This document shows, piece after piece, positions 8,104 to 16,516 of a stretch of 34,847 bases of DNA; the first letter of the stretch is position 1; each line of letters opens with the position of its first letter. This DNA is from Aeromonas veronii bv. veronii (GTDB lineage: Bacteria; Pseudomonadota; Gammaproteobacteria; Enterobacterales; Aeromonadaceae), in the NCBI RefSeq assembly GCF_000820225.1, contig NZ_CDDK01000042.1, forward strand, positions 1-34,847. Direction: 5' to 3'. The notes beneath the pieces were generated by a model, which saw only the letters and a program-made list of their open reading frames with translations, made no database searches and was not told the DNA's origin. Position numbers and translations under genes: made by a program.

Positions 8104-10083
8104 CTAGACCTTGAAATGTGCGATCAATTGCTGCTGTTTGGCGACCAGGTCGGCCAACACTTCGCTGCTGCTGGCGGATTCGCGCGCCTCCCGCTCTGTC
8201 TCGTATGCCACATCGGCAATACCGGCGATATGACGAGCGACCCCCTGACTGACGGAGATCTGCTCCTGAGCGGCATGGGCCACCTGATCCGCCATCGACT
8301 TGATGGCCCCCATCCGCTCGGCAATGGATTGCAGCGCCACATCCATCTCTCGGGTCTGATCGACACAGCTCTGGGTCTGCTCCTGGCTACGCCCCATCAC
8401 TTCAACCACATGCTTGCTGGAGCTCTGCAGGTTCTCAATCATCCCCTGGATCTCTTCGGTCGAAGTCTGGGTGCGATTGGCCAGCGCCCGCACCTCATCG
8501 GCTACCACCGCGAAACCGCGGCCGGCATCGCCAGCACGGGCAGCTTCGATGGCGGCGTTCAAGGCCAGCAGGTTGGTCTGCTCGGCAATACTGCGGATCA
8601 CATCGAGAATGCTGCCGATGTTGTTGCTGAATTCGCCCAGCTTGTAGGTGATGCCGACCGCCTCCTCCATGGCGCCAGCCAGCTGCTCGGTGATCCGGCG
8701 AGTGGTGGCCACTTTCTGGCGACCATTGCGCGCCTCTTCATCGGCCAGATCCACTTCCCGCTTGGTGCCATCGGTAGAGCGGGCCACCTCGGTGGCGCTC
8801 ACTTCCAGCTCGGTAATGGCGGCGGCCACCTGATCGGTCTGGCTCTTCTGCTCCTGTACCCGGGACATGGCCCGTTCGCTGATCTCGGCGGCGCGGCTCG
8901 CCTCATCCACCAGATGACGGGAGCCCGCATTGATTTGAGAGAGTAGTTCACCGGTCTTGCCCGCCAGCGTATCGATGGAGCGAGAGAGGCTGCCAAATTC
9001 GCAACTGCTGCGGTAGTTGATGCGACGGGTCATGTCACCGGCCGCCATGTAATCGAGCTCCTTGTTGATCATCTGCAACGGGCGCTGAATGCTGCGCGCA
9101 GTGGTATAGCCGATCACCAGCGCGGCAGCGGCCGACATCGCGGCAACCACCAGGATCCAGAAGCTGGCACTGCTGACCGCCGCATCGGCGTTGATCCGGC
9201 TGTCGCTGGCAATGGCCCCGGCGGACTTGCCCATCTCATCGAGCAAATTGAGGCTGTTGACCAGACTGGCATCCAGCTGCTGATTTTGCGTGGCCAGCGA
9301 CAGCGCCAGTTGCTGAGCCTGACGCATGGTTGCCAGCAAGCCCTGAGCGCCAAGTGCCAGCTCCTGCATCCGATCCAGATTGGAGACAAAGCGCGCTTTC
9401 ACATCATCGGGCACCAGCACCCGCTCCAACCGCTTGCGGGCCATCTCGATGTCCTTGCTCAACACCTTTTCCAGCTCGTTCAGGTCGGTTTTGGCATCGG
9501 CACGGCGGATATTCTTCAGGTCGCGGGCGATACCCGAGGTAATGAGCTCCGCCTTGTTGCGCATGGAGCGCTTGCTGGCGGTCTGTTGCAGCAGCAGATC
9601 CGCCGCCCACTGGTAGGTATCCTCAAGGCGGATAAATTCCATCTCCAACTTGTGGCGCTGCTCCAGTGCACTGACCCACTGCCGATGCTGGGCCAACACC
9701 TGATCCGCCAAGCCATAAAATTGGGTGGTAGCACTCTCGACCTGCTGGAAGCGGGCACGAGCATCCGCTACGTCGGTAAATTTACCCATCTCCTGACTCA
9801 GCTGGGCGAAGCGGTTCTGCTGCTCCTTGAACTGATTGGCCAGCTGCGGCAACTGGGCGGCATCTTCACTGGTGCGGTAGACCAGCACCCAGCGGTTACT
9901 ATCCTGCAGTGCCCCCTTGAGACCTGCGACAGCAACTACCAGCGGGGTTGCCCGGTCAGATACGGCAGAGAGGCCGTCATTTATACCCTTGATTTTAAAG
10001 GTACTGATCACACCAAGCAGGATCAGCAACAGCAGCATCAACACGAATCCGGCGATGATCCGCTGCACGATAGATAAGCCCAT
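8104..10083 (-). CDS. Methyl-accepting chemotaxis protein with long helical sensor domain
   Basis: This 659-residue inner-membrane chemoreceptor has TM1 at about residues 7-28, a long all-helical periplasmic domain of about 270 residues (size and character of an HBM/double four-helix bundle sensor), TM2 at about 303-325, HAMP ([20 protein letters not shown]), and a cytoplasmic signalling hairpin with the tip motif [18 protein letters not shown] and [10 protein letters not shown], which contacts CheA/CheW. No CheR-tethering pentapeptide is present at the C-terminus. The start at 10083 has GAGGA upstream; the in-frame ATG at 10101 has none. It heads an operon with the solute-binding protein, behind a candidate sigma-28 promoter. 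HBM sensors such as TorS can read a binding protein (TorT), which fits this pairing. Confidence 0.93.
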   Translation of the reverse strand: MGLSIVQRIIAGFVLMLLLLILLGVISTFKIKGINDGLSAVSDRATPLVVAVAGLKGALQDSNRWVLVYRTSEDAAQLPQLANQFKEQQNRFAQLSQEMGKFTDVADARARFQQVESATTQFYGLADQVLAQHRQWVSALEQRHKLEMEFIRLEDTYQWAADLLLQQTASKRSMRNKAELITSGIARDLKNIRRADAKTDLNELEKVLSKDIEMARKRLERVLVPDDVKARFVSNLDRMQELALGAQGLLATMRQAQQLALSLATQNQQLDASLVNSLNLLDEMGKSAGAIASDSRINADAAVSSASFWILVVAAMSAAAALVIGYTTARSIQRPLQMINKELDYMAAGDMTRRINYRSSCEFGSLSRSIDTLAGKTGELLSQINAGSRHLVDEASRAAEISERAMSRVQEQKSQTDQVAAAITELEVSATEVARSTDGTKREVDLADEEARNGRQKVATTRRITEQLAGAMEEAVGITYKLGEFSNNIGSILDVIRSIAEQTNLLALNAAIEAARAGDAGRGFAVVADEVRALANRTQTSTEEIQGMIENLQSSSKHVVEVMGRSQEQTQSCVDQTREMDVALQSIAERMGAIKSMADQVAHAAQEQISVSQGVARHIAGIADVAYETEREARESASSSEVLADLVAKQQQLIAHFKV

Positions 10084-10128
10084 GGAGACATCCTCACTCA
10101 TTGGGGGAAGGTAAAGTGAACATAGTCA

Positions 10129-10156
10129 CTATCGGCAGGGGTGGCGAATAACTGAA
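10129..10156 (-). promoter_or_regulatory. Candidate sigma-28 (FliA) promoter for the chemoreceptor operon
   Basis: On the minus strand GCCGATAG (10136-10129) matches seven of eight bases of the FliA -10 GCCGATAA. TTCAGTTA (10156-10149) lies 12 bases upstream and matches TAAAGTTT at five of eight. The predicted transcript starts about 40 bases before the receptor start codon, and FliA promoters are usual for chemoreceptors. Confidence 0.65.
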
Positions 10157-10229
10157 ATAAAGCGGCAGGTATTTAATTGATTTGTATCGGGTTGGGTCAC
10201 AGTCCAGACAAAATCAGCCATACGAAAAA

Positions 10230-10249
10230 AGCCCGGCACAAGCCGGGCT
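10230..10249 (-). terminator. ompW terminator
   Basis: AGCCCGGC, loop ACAA shared edge, GCCGGGCT gives an 8-bp stem; on the minus strand it is followed by TTTTTT (10225-10230). It lies downstream of the ompW stop. Confidence 0.9.
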
Positions 10250-10305
10250 GAAAGAGACGTACTTTGCTATCTTCCGCGGTCCGTTCAGAACCGCAGTCAG
10301 AATCA

Positions 10306-10920
10306 TTAGAAGCGGTAGCCAACACCCACCATAAAGGCCATCGGGTCGATATGCGTTTTGAAGGTGCCAACACCATCAACTTTAACATCTGTATCGATAT
10401 CCATGATCCAGGCTGAACCGTTTACAAACCAGCGATCTGTAACCGCCATATCGATACCGACCTGACCTGCCAGACCCCAAGAGTCGTCAAGGCTGATATT
10501 GGCACCATCAAGTGCTCCCACCCCCTTCTCATCAAAGAAGGTGGTGTAGTTCACACCCACACCAACATACGGGCGAACCTTGCTCTGGGCATCGCCAAAA
10601 TAGTACTGGGCCATCAATGTTGGAGGCAGATGTTTAACCTTGGCAATCTCACCAAGATCGCGAGTACTCACTCTATGGGAGAATGGGGTTGCAGCCAGCA
10701 ACTCAACACCCCAGTTGTCGGTGATCATATAACCGAGGGTCAGGCCAAGCTGTTGATTACTGTTAATCTCAAATTCACCGGTACCCAATACATTGTCACT
10801 GCTCTCCTGAGGAGAAACGATGGCCAAACCACCACGAACCAGAATATCACCAGCCTGATGGGCCATGGCGAAAGGAGAGGTCACTGCAGCGGCAATCATC
10901 AGAGGAAGTAATTTTTTCAT
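10306..10920 (-). CDS. ompW: OmpW family outer membrane protein
   Basis: OmpW is an eight-stranded outer-membrane beta-barrel with a hydrophobic channel, linked to small hydrophobic molecules and stress or salinity responses. The 204-residue protein has a signal peptide ending MAHQA, the typical mature start AGDILVRGGLAIVSPQESS, GYMITDNWGVELLAATPFSH, LPPTLMAQYYFG, VRPYVGVGVNYTTFFDE and the terminal aromatic GVGYRF that BamA recognises. ATG 10920 is spaced better from AAGGGA than the overlapping GTG 10923. It is monocistronic with its own terminator. Confidence 0.95.
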   Translation of the reverse strand: MKKLLPLMIAAAVTSPFAMAHQAGDILVRGGLAIVSPQESSDNVLGTGEFEINSNQQLGLTLGYMITDNWGVELLAATPFSHRVSTRDLGEIAKVKHLPPTLMAQYYFGDAQSKVRPYVGVGVNYTTFFDEKGVGALDGANISLDDSWGLAGQVGIDMAVTDRWFVNGSAWIMDIDTDVKVDGVGTFKTHIDPMAFMVGVGYRF

Positions 10921-10923
10921 CAC

Positions 10924-11249
10924 GTAATCCCTTTTTTGTTTTCATTTGATGCTGTAAGCCCGCTGACTATATGCCCTTGTAAATGCAAAGTTATTGACTT
11001 GGAGCAAAGGTTGCACAGAAATAAATCGATTGGTGTGACATCTTTGCGTGCCATCCCAATCTCGTTGAGTCCCCAGACAACAAGCTGAAATACCTGTTTC
11101 GACAGGTTGTAACTACCCGCATCCAGTGCCAAAAGGAGCAAACAAACCACATCTTATTGCACGGCAGTGCGGCGATTAATTGTTGTTTATATGGGTAAAT
11201 CAGCGTATTTTTTGCGCCATACAAGTTACTGGTAAGTAATGGTTTATTT
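10924..11249. other. ompW upstream region, no gene found
   Basis: The 326-base region is AT-rich and holds the ompW promoter region (on the minus strand a TATAGT box at about 10967-10972). At 11092-11107 there is a hairpin ACCTGT-TTCG-ACAGGT with a stable UUCG-type tetraloop in RNA and no T tract. Open frames on the minus strand lack ribosome sites and familiar sequence, and I reject them as genes. Confidence 0.45.
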
Positions 11250-11381
11250 ATGAAAAATGAGTCGAAATGGCAAAAGGTGGGGGCCTTTCTCGCGGCCGTG
11301 TGGGGAATCGGATCCTTTCTCTTTATCCTGCTCGGTTTTATTGTCGCCCTGGCCTATCTGGTATTGGTACGGCAGGGTTAA
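11250..11381 (+). CDS. Single-pass membrane microprotein, 43 residues
   Basis: I do not recognise this small gene. It would encode 43 residues: a charged N-terminus (MKNESKWQKVG), one long hydrophobic segment (about residues 12-38, with WGIGSFLFILLGFIVALAYL), and a short basic end VRQG. The shape resembles small accessory subunits of membrane complexes, but no partner is adjacent. The ribosome site is weak. Its TAA stop (11379-11381) overlaps the stop of the convergent GGDEF gene (11378-11380) inside the four bases TTAA, so the two genes end tail-to-tail. It could also be a chance frame. Confidence 0.5.
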   Translation: MKNESKWQKVGAFLAAVWGIGSFLFILLGFIVALAYLVLVRQG

Positions 11382-13051
11382 TCCGGATTGACAGAGTGCA
11401 GCAGGGTGATATTCCCCCCTTCGGCAAGCTGTTCCGGAGTCTGGCCCATTCCCTCCGCAGAGAGGGGACCAGCGTAGCCACACCACCGATTTCGCCCGCC
11501 GACTTTGGCCTGATACAGCGCCATGTCCGCCAGTTTGAAGCTATGACTCCAGAATGAATCCTGGTACTCCGGGTGCAACGGATAGCGGCAGAACCCCAGC
11601 GACACCGTCAACCAGAGTGGCGCATCCTCTCTGCCAAAGCGGTGCTGAGCGACACGCTGGCGCAGATATTCGACCCGCAGCGCCAACTCTTGCTCGTCAT
11701 CCACTTGTAGCAGCAACAAGAACTCCTCCCCGCCCAGCCGGATGATAGGCTCGCGCTCTCCTGTCACCACCTTGCGCAGCAGATCCGCCAACTGTTTCAG
11801 CACCAGATCCCCGATGTCATGGCCAAGGCGGTCATTGATCCGCTTGAAATGATCCAGATCCAGCAGCAATAACAGACAAGGTTTGGCCCGGTTGGCCTGC
11901 AACCAGCCATCGAGATAGCGACGATTGAAACAACGGGTCAAGGGGTCGGTGAATGCAGCCATCTCCATCTGGCTGGATTTTTCCAACAAATCATCGTGTT
12001 GCTGACTGACCTTGCTGGCCATCTCCTTGAACTTGCCGCTCAGGGTCGCCATCTCGGCGCTGCTGTCGATATAGGGGATCAAAGTGGCATCTGGCCGATC
12101 GCCAAAGCGTTGCAGCGCCGACACCAGCTGCTGCAACGGGGTGAGCACAATGCTGTTGAGCCGGTACATGGCGATCATGACGCAGATAAAACTGATAAAC
12201 AGCATGCCGATAAAGGTCCAGAGCGCCCCCTCCATGACGCCACTAAAGATCTTTCTCTCCTCCTCAATCACCAGAGTCAGCACCGGCTGGTTATCGCTGT
12301 TGAGCAGTCGCACCTCTCCCCTGAGCCGGGTCAGCCCAAGGTCAATCAGGCGATACGTTATTTGCGGTTTCAGTGGTTTGAAGGTAGCGGTGACATCCAG
12401 ATTGGCGTGGGAAATCGCCAGAGGCAGCGCGGTACGCTCCGATACCTGCTCGAGATAAGCCTTGTCGAGCCAACGTACAACCAGCAAGAAACCGTTGAAC
12501 GGTGCCGACTCGTCACTGTTTCTGATCGGCTGCCACGAGTACATTAGCGGCCCCCACTGGGAAGCGCGGATCCCGTGCAGATTAATGCCCCCTTGTGCCA
12601 CCGAGCGTTCTCTCAACTGCTTTTTCAGTTCATCAAGGAAGTAGGGAAACTGGTCCGGATTGATCCCCGGCGCATCGGGTAGCAGGGTGCGCGTCCAGAT
12701 TTCGTAGCCGGTGAGATCCATGAAGCTCATCAGGTTGAGACTAAAATCCCGCATCGGCATATCACTGAACAGGTTGGATTCGATGTACCCCCTGCTTTTG
12801 TTGTCCACAAAACGGTGACTGTCATCCCAGATGCCCCAATCCCGACTGAATGCATCCAGAGCTGCCACATCCGCCTGAACCGCCTTGGTCACGCGCAGCA
12901 GATGCTCCTTCATTCGCTGCTCTTCAATCCGGCTGGCGGCCGGGATCTGGGCCCACGCCAGCAGGACCAGCAATAGCAGGATCGCCCCCAGCCAGATGGG
13001 GAACATGGAGTAAGCCAACTGATGATCAATCGTGCGCGGAGCCTGAGCCAT
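11378..13051 (-). CDS. Membrane-bound diguanylate cyclase (CHASE4-like, HAMP, GGDEF)
   Basis: The 557-residue protein probably makes cyclic di-GMP from two GTP. TM1 lies at about residues 18-37, a periplasmic sensor of the CHASE4 type follows (contains AFSRDWGIWDDSHRFVDN and YIESNL, landmarks of that domain), TM2 lies at about 272-296, then HAMP, then GGDEF from about residue 385 (MEMAAFTDPLTRCFNRRYLD, DLDHFKRINDRLGHDIGD, and the active-site GGEEF). The RxxD inhibitory site that should precede GGEEF by five residues is absent (GERE in that place), so product inhibition through the I-site is not expected. The signal is unknown. The curli genes lie farther along the same strand and c-di-GMP commonly controls curli, but a direct link is inference. 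Confidence 0.92.
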   Translation of the reverse strand: MAQAPRTIDHQLAYSMFPIWLGAILLLLVLLAWAQIPAASRIEEQRMKEHLLRVTKAVQADVAALDAFSRDWGIWDDSHRFVDNKSRGYIESNLFSDMPMRDFSLNLMSFMDLTGYEIWTRTLLPDAPGINPDQFPYFLDELKKQLRERSVAQGGINLHGIRASQWGPLMYSWQPIRNSDESAPFNGFLLVVRWLDKAYLEQVSERTALPLAISHANLDVTATFKPLKPQITYRLIDLGLTRLRGEVRLLNSDNQPVLTLVIEEERKIFSGVMEGALWTFIGMLFISFICVMIAMYRLNSIVLTPLQQLVSALQRFGDRPDATLIPYIDSSAEMATLSGKFKEMASKVSQQHDDLLEKSSQMEMAAFTDPLTRCFNRRYLDGWLQANRAKPCLLLLLDLDHFKRINDRLGHDIGDLVLKQLADLLRKVVTGEREPIIRLGGEEFLLLLQVDDEQELALRVEYLRQRVAQHRFGREDAPLWLTVSLGFCRYPLHPEYQDSFWSHSFKLADMALYQAKVGGRNRWCGYAGPLSAEGMGQTPEQLAEGGNITLLHSVNPD

Positions 13052-13137
13052 AACCCGATATATCCATTACCATGATGCTGAGATGCCAAGCCTGCCCACA
13101 CTTGACGAGCTTCCCCCTATGCTCCCGATTTTTATAA

Positions 13138-13159
13138 CAAAAAGGGGCCAAAGGCCCCT
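13138..13159 (-). terminator. uvrA terminator
   Basis: AGGGGCC, loop AAA, GGCCCCT forms a 7-bp stem; on the minus strand TTTTT follows. It sits 14 bases beyond the uvrA stop. Confidence 0.88.
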
Positions 13160-13172
13160 CGATTATAACGGC

Positions 13173-16001
13173 TTATCGCGCCAATAGTGGCCGCAAAAAA
13201 CGAGCTGTATGAGACTCTTTATTAGTGCAAATCTCTTCCGGCGTCCCCGTCACCAGAATGCGGCCACCACCGGCGCCTCCCTCCGGTCCCAAATCGACGA
13301 TCCAGTCGGCAGTTTTTACCACATCAAGATTGTGCTCGATGATGACGATGGTGTTGCCGCGATCCCGCAACTGGTGCAGTACCTTGAGCAGTTGCTGGAT
13401 GTCGTGGAAGTGCAGCCCGGTGGTCGGCTCATCCAGAATGTAGAGAGTCTGACCGGTGTCCCGCTTGGAGAGCTCCCGCGCCAGCTTGACCCGCTGCGCC
13501 TCGCCGCCCGACAAGGTAGTAGCAGACTGGCCGAGGCGGATATAGGAGAGGCCCACGTCCATCAGGGTCTGCAGCTTGCGCGCCACTGCCGGCACCGGAT
13601 CGAAGAACTCGCGGGCATCTTCCACCGTCATCTCGAGGATTTCGTGGATGTTCTTGCCCTTGTACTTCACCTCCAGCGTCTCGCGGTTGTAGCGCTTGCC
13701 CTTGCAGACATCGCACGGCACGTAGACATCCGGCAGGAAGTGCATCTCTACCTTGATGACCCCATCCCCCTGGCACGCCTCGCAGCGACCCCCTTTCACG
13801 TTGAAGGAGAAGCGGCCCGGCTGGTAGCCGCGTGAACGCGCCTCCTGGGTGCCGGAGAGCAGCTCGCGGATCGGGGTAAACAGACCGGTATAGGTGGCCG
13901 GGTTGGAGCGCGGGGTACGGCCGATGGGGCTCTGGTCGATATCCACCACCTTGTCCAGATGCTCCAGCCCCTCGACGCTGCGATAGGGTGCCGGGGTGGA
14001 CTCGGTCGCCTTGTTGAGCTCGCGGTGGGTGATGCGGAACAGGGTGTCGTTGATCAGGGTCGACTTGCCGGAACCGGAGACGCCTGTAACGCAGGTCATC
14101 ACTCCGATGGGCAGATCCAGGTTGACGTTGCGCAGGTTGTTGCCGCTCGCCCCCTTGAGTTTCAGCCACTTGCCGGTAAGCGGGGTGCGCTCGGCCGGAA
14201 TGGCGATCTGCTTGCGGCCGGAGAGGTAGTCACCGGTCAGCGACTCCGGATTGTCGATAATCTGCTGGGGGGTGCCCTGCGCAACAATTTCGCCGCCATG
14301 CACACCCGCCCCCGGGCCGATATCCAGCACATGGTCGGCGAGACGAATGGCATCCTCGTCGTGCTCCACCACGATCACGGTATTGCCCAGATCGCGCAGA
14401 TGGGTGAGGGTCTTGAGCAACCGCTCGTTGTCGCGCTGATGCAAACCGATGGACGGTTCGTCCAGCACATACATGACACCTACCAGACCAGCACCAATCT
14501 GGCTGGCCAGCCGGATCCGCTGCGCTTCACCGCCGGAGAGGGTCTCGGCACTGCGCGACAGGCTCAGATAGTTGAGACCGACGTTCACCAGGAAACCGAG
14601 CCGCTCGACGATCTCTTTCAATATTTTCTCGGCAATCTGGGCGCGCTGGCCGGTGAGGTTCAGCCCTTCGAAAAAGGCGAGCGCATCGCCGATGGACTGC
14701 TCGGCGATGGCCGGCAGGTTGCGGTTGTCGACGAAGACGTGGCGCGCCTCCTCCCGCAGTCGGCTGCCACCGCAGCTGGTACAAGACTTGTTGGCGATGT
14801 ATTTGGAGAGCTCTTCGCGCACAGAGTTGGACTCGGTCTCCCGGTAGCGCCGCTCCATGTTGTGCAGGATCCCCTCGAACGGGTGCTTGCGCACCACCAC
14901 GTCGCCGCGATCGTTCATGTAGCGGAACTCGATCTCGGTGCGACCGGAGCCGCGCAGGATCACCTCCTGGGTCTTGACCGGCAGATCCTCCCACGGCGTC
15001 TCCAGATCGAACTTGTAGTGCTCGGAGAGGGATTTGAGCATCTGGAAGTAGTAGAAGCTGCGCTTGTCCCAACCACGGATGGCGCCGTTGGCCAGACTTA
15101 TGGCAGGATCGCCGATCACCTTGGCCGGGTCGAAATATTGCTGCACCCCGAGGCCGTCACAAGTCGGGCAGGCTCCGGCCGGGTTGTTGAAGGAGAAGAT
15201 GCGCGGCTCCAGCTCCGACATGGAGTAGCCGCACTCCGGGCAGGCGAAGTTGGCGGAGAAGGTCATGGGGGTAACCCCCTCTTCACCATCCATCGGCACT
15301 ACCAGTACGATGCCGCCGGAGAGGGTCAGCGCCGTCTCGAACGACTCGGCCAAACGCAAGGCAAGGTCCTCGCGCACCTTGAAGCGATCCACCACCACCT
15401 CGATGGTGTGCTTCTTGTGCAGCTCCAGAGTCGGAGGATCGGAGAGATCGCACACCTCGCCGTCGATACGGGCACGGATGTAGCCCTGGGCCGCCAGATT
15501 CTCCAGCAGCTTGGTGTGCTCCCCCTTGCGATCGCGCACCACCGGGGCCAGCAGCATCAGCTTGCTCCCCTCCGGTTGAGCCAGCACCTGATCCACCATC
15601 TGGCTGATGGTCTGGGCGGCGAGCGGAATGGCGTGGGTCGGGCAGCGCGGCTCACCAACCCGGGCGAACAGCAGACGCAGGTAGTCGTAGATCTCGGTGA
15701 TGGTACCAACGGTCGAGCGCGGGTTGTGGGAGGTGGACTTCTGTTCGATGGAGATGGCGGGCGAGAGCCCCTCGATATGGTCGACGTCCGGCTTCTCCAT
15801 CAAGGAGAGGAACTGGCGGGCATAGGCGGAGAGGGACTCCACATAGCGGCGCTGCCCCTCGGCATAGAGGGTATCGAACGCCAGAGAGGATTTGCCCGAA
15901 CCGGAGAGGCCGGTGACCACGATCAGCTTGTCCCGGGGCAGGGTCAGATTGATGTTCTTGAGGTTGTGGGTGCGAGCACCCCGGACCACGATCTTTTCCA
16001 T
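13173..16001 (-). CDS. uvrA: Excinuclease ABC subunit A
   Basis: UvrA is the damage-sensing ATPase of nucleotide excision repair and loads UvrB at lesions. The 942-residue length matches E. coli (940). Two ABC ATPase modules are present: Walker [10 protein letters not shown] near residue 31 with signature [12 protein letters not shown], and Walker [10 protein letters not shown] near 640 with signature [12 protein letters not shown]. The zinc-binding pairs CPECG...CPTCDG and CEACQGDG...CDVCKGK are intact. Start at 16001 begins [16 protein letters not shown], the normal N-terminus. An SOS box lies about 55 bases upstream. ssb, its usual divergent neighbour, is here 5.6 kb away beyond the curli genes. 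Confidence 0.98.
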   Translation of the reverse strand: MEKIVVRGARTHNLKNINLTLPRDKLIVVTGLSGSGKSSLAFDTLYAEGQRRYVESLSAYARQFLSLMEKPDVDHIEGLSPAISIEQKSTSHNPRSTVGTITEIYDYLRLLFARVGEPRCPTHAIPLAAQTISQMVDQVLAQPEGSKLMLLAPVVRDRKGEHTKLLENLAAQGYIRARIDGEVCDLSDPPTLELHKKHTIEVVVDRFKVREDLALRLAESFETALTLSGGIVLVVPMDGEEGVTPMTFSANFACPECGYSMSELEPRIFSFNNPAGACPTCDGLGVQQYFDPAKVIGDPAISLANGAIRGWDKRSFYYFQMLKSLSEHYKFDLETPWEDLPVKTQEVILRGSGRTEIEFRYMNDRGDVVVRKHPFEGILHNMERRYRETESNSVREELSKYIANKSCTSCGGSRLREEARHVFVDNRNLPAIAEQSIGDALAFFEGLNLTGQRAQIAEKILKEIVERLGFLVNVGLNYLSLSRSAETLSGGEAQRIRLASQIGAGLVGVMYVLDEPSIGLHQRDNERLLKTLTHLRDLGNTVIVVEHDEDAIRLADHVLDIGPGAGVHGGEIVAQGTPQQIIDNPESLTGDYLSGRKQIAIPAERTPLTGKWLKLKGASGNNLRNVNLDLPIGVMTCVTGVSGSGKSTLINDTLFRITHRELNKATESTPAPYRSVEGLEHLDKVVDIDQSPIGRTPRSNPATYTGLFTPIRELLSGTQEARSRGYQPGRFSFNVKGGRCEACQGDGVIKVEMHFLPDVYVPCDVCKGKRYNRETLEVKYKGKNIHEILEMTVEDAREFFDPVPAVARKLQTLMDVGLSYIRLGQSATTLSGGEAQRVKLARELSKRDTGQTLYILDEPTTGLHFHDIQQLLKVLHQLRDRGNTIVIIEHNLDVVKTADWIVDLGPEGGAGGGRILVTGTPEEICTNKESHTARFLRPLLAR

Positions 16002-16053
16002 CTTGTTGCACGCTCGATACAGAAACCTGAGCGAGTCAGTATGGCATAGAGAC

Positions 16054-16073
16054 TACTGGATGAATAGACAGTC
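16054..16073. promoter_or_regulatory. LexA (SOS) box upstream of uvrA
   Basis: TACTGGATGAATAGACAGTC contains, read on the minus strand, CTGT-N8-CCAG, one mismatch from the LexA core CTGT-N8-ACAG, with matching TA on one flank. It lies 53-72 bases upstream of the uvrA start, where the SOS box of uvrA is known in enterobacteria. Confidence 0.82.
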
Positions 16074-16090
16074 ATGAGATGAAATGCGCA

Positions 16091-16516
16091 TCATCCGGCG
16101 CACGCCATCTGCTCTTTTTTCTCCACCAGCAGCCGCTCGTTTTGCCATATCCGGGCGGTGACCTCGACCCGATAGGGGCAACGCAAACCCAGCCCTATTT
16201 TGCCAACCGCCATGACCACTCCAGCCTGCAGCGACAGATTACGGCTCTGGCGCTGAGTCGTGCTCCCGGCGGCCCCTTCGCCATACACCAGCAACCTGAA
16301 GCTCACCGTCAAGTTGCGCTTGCTGAGCAGCGTCGGTGCAAGTGACAGCCCCTGTTCGCTCTGCACCATATTGAGGGACAAGCGGATCGACGGATCGGGT
16401 TCTATCTCGGTTTCCCTTGCAGTTGCTGGTGAAGGAACGCGATAAACCAGCATCAACCCACAGAGCAGCACCAACAAAAGAGGGGCCCGCAGGCCCCTGA
16501 ATCCGGAGATAACCAT
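16091..16516 (-). CDS. CsgC/CsgH-like curli chaperone (probable)
   Basis: The 141-residue protein starts with a hydrophobic export segment (residues 8-26, APLLLVLLCGLMLVYRVPSP) and has a short beta-rich body with SIRLSLNMVQSEQGLSLAP, LTVSFRLLVYGEG, GVVMAVGKIGLGL and a C-terminal strand pair with two cysteines. Its position directly after csgA (TGATG stop-start overlap at 16516-16518) and its size match CsgC, or the related CsgH, periplasmic proteins that stop CsgA polymerising too early. The E. coli CXC motif is absent. Family assignment rests mostly on context. No strong terminator follows, so transcripts may run into uvrA. Confidence 0.65.
   Translation of the reverse strand: MVISGFRGLRAPLLLVLLCGLMLVYRVPSPATARETEIEPDPSIRLSLNMVQSEQGLSLAPTLLSKRNLTVSFRLLVYGEGAAGSTTQRQSRNLSLQAGVVMAVGKIGLGLRCPYRVEVTARIWQNERLLVEKKEQMACAG

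Noticed and set aside
8104..8124. CheR-binding pentapeptide at the chemoreceptor C-terminus
   Set aside because: The protein ends QQLIAHFKV, without the NWETF-like sequence.
13959..16049. 696-codon open frame on the plus strand opposite uvrA
   Set aside because: It is the antisense shadow of uvrA; high GC at third positions keeps it open, and its sequence has no recognisable domain.
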